Below, one piece after another: positions 62,639 to 64,000 of a stretch of 64,000 nucleotides of DNA. Position 1 is the first letter of the stretch, and each line of letters begins with the position of its first letter. This stretch comes from Pseudomonas baetica. GTDB lineage: Bacteria > Pseudomonadota > Gammaproteobacteria > Pseudomonadales > Pseudomonadaceae. Made by a program: the position numbers and the translations under genes. The notes under the pieces were generated by a model. It worked only from the letters and a program-made list of their open reading frames with translations. It was not told where the DNA came from and made no database searches. The stretch covers positions 113,724 through 177,723 of the forward strand of contig NZ_JAIHLQ010000011.1 of assembly GCF_019733355.1 (NCBI RefSeq), written 5' to 3'.

Positions 62639-63049
62639 ATGCCTACCTCAACCCCAGTCCTCAACCCACGTGAACAACTCGACGCCCCCGAAGCAGGCCG
62701 CGTCGCGCTGAAGTTTTTCTTCAATCTCATGGAACGTTGGGGCTGCAACGCCGAGCAGCAGCGCACCTTGCTTGGCGGGGTCGGCAATACAACGTTCTAC
62801 AAATACAAACATCTGCCGCCAAACGTGCGCCTGCCCCACGACACCCTTGAGCGCATCTCCTATTTGATGGGGATTCACAAGGCGTTGAGCATCATCTTCA
62901 GCAACAGCCGCGAACGCGCCTTCACTTGGGTGAGCAGCCCGAACACAGCGGCGCCGTTCAATGGGCAAACGGCGCTGGACTACATGCTGGGGGGTAGGGT
63001 GGTCGACATCGCCGACGTGCGTCGCTACCTCGACGGTGTGCGCGGTTGA
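62639..63049 (+). CDS. Xre/MbcA/ParS-type antitoxin (DUF2384)
   Basis: 136 aa antitoxin of a RES-Xre module. N-terminal HTH region (RVALKFFFNLMERWGCNAEQQRTLLGGVGNTTFYKYKHLPP), then the toxin-binding domain (TLERISYLMGIHKALSIIFSNSRERAFTWVSSPNTAAPFNGQTALDYMLGGRVVDIADVRRYLDGVRG), which is the typical Xre/MbcA/ParS C-terminal block. The ATG at 62639 follows GGAGG by five bases; an ATG twelve bases earlier is less well placed. The stop overlaps the toxin start by three bases. Confidence 0.9.
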   Translation: MPTSTPVLNPREQLDAPEAGRVALKFFFNLMERWGCNAEQQRTLLGGVGNTTFYKYKHLPPNVRLPHDTLERISYLMGIHKALSIIFSNSRERAFTWVSSPNTAAPFNGQTALDYMLGGRVVDIADVRRYLDGVRG

Positions 63050-63726
63050 AGACGCCAGCGCTGGTTGATGTTCAATGGTCGCGAGCCTACCGGATCGTCA
63101 ACAGCAGCTTCCCGCCGATTGCACTGTTCGAAGACGTACTTGATCCCGAAGACCTGGATATCGCCTATGCCATCGAGGCGCTGACCAACGATCGCCTGAT
63201 CGAACAGGCCGGCGTCCTCGCCCGGGTGCGCCCAGCCGATCGACTCTCCGGCCCCGGCTCGACTCCGGTAATGGCCGCGTTCACCCACATCGGCAAAAGC
63301 AGCCGCTTCTGCGACGGAACCTTCGGCGTTTACTACGCCGCCAGCAGCCAGGCCGCCGCCATCGCCGAAACCTGCTATCACCAGGAGCGTTTTCTCGCTG
63401 CCACCCACGAGGCGGATCTTGAGTTGACCATGCGCACTTACGTCAACCGGGTGGTCAAACCGCTGCACGACGTCCGCCGCGATTACCCGCATTTGCACAA
63501 CGCTGATCCGGACGCCTACGGCCCGTCTCAGATCTTCGCCCGACAACTGCGTGAAACAGAGTCCTGGGGGTTGCTCTACAACAGCGTTCGCTTAGCCGGG
63601 CACGAATGCGTCGCGGCATTCCGCCCGCCGGCGGTGTCGATTCCCAAGCAGGGCAAGCATCTGCGCTATGTGTGGAGTGCGAGCCAGCGCCGGATTTCGT
63701 TTGTGTTTGAAATCAGTCAGGTTTGA
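63046..63726 (+). CDS. RES-domain toxin
   Basis: 226 aa RES-family toxin, expected to degrade NAD+ and arrest growth unless bound by the Xre antitoxin. N-terminal WSRAYRIVNSSFPP carries the conserved arginines; SSRFCDGTFGVYYAASSQAAAIAET contains the Ser/Glu part of the RES signature (the usual GRFN-like motif is altered), and a late LAGHECVAAFRPPAV completes the fold. It starts with TTG, overlapping the antitoxin stop (TTGA), so translation is coupled and weak. A strong terminator follows. Confidence 0.88.
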   Translation: MKTPALVDVQWSRAYRIVNSSFPPIALFEDVLDPEDLDIAYAIEALTNDRLIEQAGVLARVRPADRLSGPGSTPVMAAFTHIGKSSRFCDGTFGVYYAASSQAAAIAETCYHQERFLAATHEADLELTMRTYVNRVVKPLHDVRRDYPHLHNADPDAYGPSQIFARQLRETESWGLLYNSVRLAGHECVAAFRPPAVSIPKQGKHLRYVWSASQRRISFVFEISQV

Positions 63727-63779
63727 AACAAGCAGACCCTCGCAGTAGCGAAGGCTTTGTATGTTTAATACCCAGAAAC

Positions 63780-63816
63780 AACAAAGCCCCTGCATTTCTG
63801 CAGGGGCTTTGTTTTG
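63780..63816. terminator. Bidirectional intrinsic terminator
   Basis: Perfect 15-bp arms AACAAAGCCCCTGCA / TGCAGGGGCTTTGTT with a four-base loop, followed by TTG. It ends the RES-Xre transcript. Confidence 0.93.
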
Positions 63817-63860
63817 TATGGTGCCGGCACCAGACGAACGGTACGTTTCGGCGGGACTAG

Positions 63861-64000
63861 GGAAACTCTGAAAAAGGTTTCAAAATCTGGTGAAATATCT
63901 CCCATCACATGAGCTGAACGGTTGATCCCCCCATGAAGCAGATTTCTTTCGCCGATGCCGAGTACGCAGGTAAACGTAAGCGAACCCGCCGTGAGATTTT
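63861..64000 (+). mobile_element. Left end of an IS5-family element (partial)
   Basis: CTAG at 63857-63860 precedes GGAAACTCTGAAAAAGG, which looks like an IS5-type terminal sequence; IS5 elements favour CTAG-like targets. The transposase start lies 72 bp inside. The right end is outside the window, so neither the second inverted repeat nor the target duplication can be checked. Confidence 0.6.
63933..64000 (+). CDS. IS5-family transposase, N-terminal fragment at window edge
   Basis: The first 22 codons (MKQISFADAEYAGKRKRTRREI) match the conserved start of a group of IS5-family transposases, which begin MKQ.(S/T)FADAEYAGK. The reading frame runs off the window. It is cut by the window, not by a mutation. 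It lies just past the RES-Xre terminator. Confidence 0.75.
   Translation, partial: MKQISFADAEYAGKRKRTRREI

Overview
The window looks like a chromosomal segment of a Pseudomonas of the P. fluorescens group. The evidence is high GC with G/C-rich third positions, many REP palindromes built on the 'gggagcgagcttgctcgcgaa' theme, and Pseudomonas-type genes throughout (SfnB paralogs, BetT, OprD, GshA, RimB-RimK). Both edges cut genes: metN on the left and an IS5-type transposase on the right. I found no tRNA, rRNA, CRISPR array or prophage.

Region 1 (1-11.4 kb) is a sulfur island. On the minus strand, two SfnB-type flavin oxidoreductases, an NtaA/DmoA-type monooxygenase and MetQ-MetN form one module. 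Next come an Ig-like-domain protein and a cystine importer (TcyJ-TcyL-TcyN) with D-cysteine desulfhydrase. Serine acetyltransferase EpsC stands on the plus strand. Together they would import organosulfur compounds, release sulfur and feed cysteine synthesis; gshA at 15-17 kb continues the thiol theme. BetT and a YghZ-type aldo-keto reductase lie between.

Region 2 (17-44 kb) holds genes that in E. coli form one block: tex, ompR-envZ, pckA, hslO, hslR, yrfG, nudE. Here the block is broken up. RimB-RimK sits between envZ and hslR, and a PAP2 phosphatase between hslR and hslO. About 14 kb of other material lies between pckA and yrfG. That insert begins right behind the pckA terminator with a 43-codon stump of a HipB-like regulator, a ParE toxin-antitoxin pair, and a DUF2235/Tle1-like hydrolase flanked by two homologous small genes. 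A secreted protein, a RecQ-like helicase, a 3-hydroxyacyl-CoA dehydrogenase with a thioesterase, a glycine-zipper protein, a YdeP/FdhD molybdoenzyme pair with a LysR regulator, and a BON-LysM protein follow.

Region 3 (44-57.5 kb) has a thioesterase, a DctB/DctD-type sigma-54 two-component system, a lone RfbC epimerase, a kinase / M23-like / class III aminotransferase fusion, agmatine catabolism (AguB-AguA), a small conserved protein, a TonB-dependent siderophore receptor and a FrnE-type DsbA protein.

Region 4 (57.5-64 kb) has an OprD porin behind a leader with its own promoter and terminator. Next is a tightly overlapped operon: 2-oxoglutarate/Fe(II) dioxygenase, GNAT acetyltransferase, AzlC, AzlD. 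A LysR gene overlaps its end convergently. A RES-Xre toxin-antitoxin pair abuts the IS5-family element. The dioxygenase-GNAT-AzlCD operon is the best candidate for an undescribed pathway (modify an amino acid, then export it). The hydrolase with duplicated small partners is the second.
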